46,078 bases of DNA from Novosphingobium sp. Rr 2-17. Lineage in GTDB: Bacteria > Pseudomonadota > Alphaproteobacteria > Sphingomonadales > Sphingomonadaceae. This document shows positions 45,896 through 46,078 of this stretch, piece by piece. The stretch is taken from assembly GCF_000272475.1 (NCBI RefSeq), contig NZ_AKFJ01000088.1:1-46078 (forward strand), read 5' to 3'. A program made the translations under genes and the position numbers. Under the pieces are notes generated by a model. It ran no database searches. It had not been told where the DNA came from and saw nothing but the letters and a program-made list of their open reading frames with translations. Numbering within the stretch: the first letter of the stretch is position 1; each line of letters opens with the position of its first letter.

Positions 45896-46078
45896 ACGAC
45901 TTGTCCGTCGTCAGCACATTTGGCGCAACTGGACACCTCGAAGAACCGGCTGTCGGAGCGTGACTCGACACAGAACGTGGAACAGAGGCCGCAGGGGTTT
46001 GCGATCGGGGAGGTTTTTGGCGGGTTGAAGGCCTTTTGCCGCCTGTTCAATGGCGTTTTCAGCGGCGTTTTCCTGTCA
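45896..46078. other. 183 bp to the window end, no supported gene
   Basis: A minus-strand frame is open from the edge to about 45884 (about 64 codons, containing PCGLCSTFCVESRSDSRFFE), but it runs into the receptor gene's last codons and shows no start, so it is not called. Confidence 0.4.

Noticed and set aside
45884..46077. Minus-strand open frame at the window end with CGLCSTFC
   Set aside because: It runs into the last codons of the TonB receptor and has no visible start; cannot be judged without sequence past the edge.

Overview
The window is a GC-rich alphaproteobacterial chromosome segment, almost certainly from the Sphingomonadales (Sphingomonas/Novosphingobium-like). The support is a close CtrA homologue, a PopZ/DUF2497 protein next to TolC and a Pcm-like protein, an UrcA-family protein, exosortase-A-type glycan genes, a TonB-dependent receptor with a TTG start, and dispersed palindromic repeats. 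No rRNA, tRNA or CRISPR array was seen.

Region by region. 1-6.1 kb, mostly minus strand: exonuclease III, an A-type Fe-S carrier, a two-CBS protein, a translationally coupled thioesterase/2Fe-2S ferredoxin pair, and the pcm-like/tolC/popZ group. 6.3-7.8 kb: class I fumarase. 8.0-9.7 kb: a less GC-rich patch with a DgkA-type kinase and three small unrecognised proteins. 9.8-13.7 kb: thiG, thiS and a MerC-domain gene, divergent from heme A synthase, then rplM-rpsI. 14.1-17.2 kb: an HTH-2TM regulator, a possible structured RNA, a PadR/DUF1700/DUF2807 envelope-stress-type operon, and a nested inverted-repeat element. 17.3-22.2 kb: metallophosphoesterase plus lipid kinase, a small membrane protein, urcA, and a LytS/LytTR-type two-component pair. 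22.3-25.6 kb: a zinc metallopeptidase, divergent from a membrane protein/PepSY pair that has a Fur/Mur-like box upstream. 25.6-31.7 kb: gltBD. 32-36.5 kb: a proline/alanine-rich membrane protein, then an exosortase-A-associated glycosyltransferase divergent from a 54-residue membrane protein and an O-glycan ligase. 36.6-38.2 kb: ctrA and trmB.

From 38.2 kb to about 43.3 kb the DNA is accessory. It holds the first 45 codons of a phage/island integrase, an apparently complete IS481-family element with 23-bp inverted repeats, a GGDEF-EAL protein, and a patchwork of ISL3- and IS3-family remnants. It is followed by a complete TonB-dependent receptor (43.4-45.9 kb) whose sequence includes a canonical EF-hand-like loop.

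Several genes tie into regulatory circuits that can be read from sites: a CtrA-type site upstream of ctrA (likely autoregulation), a weaker CtrA-like site between the two glycan transcription units, a Zur-like site before the MerC gene and a Fur/Mur-like site before the PepSY pair. These sites were found by eye and are inferences. The least explained stretch is 14597-14902: a consensus-like -35 sequence, three nested or adjacent stems and a Rho-independent terminator, with no convincing reading frame.
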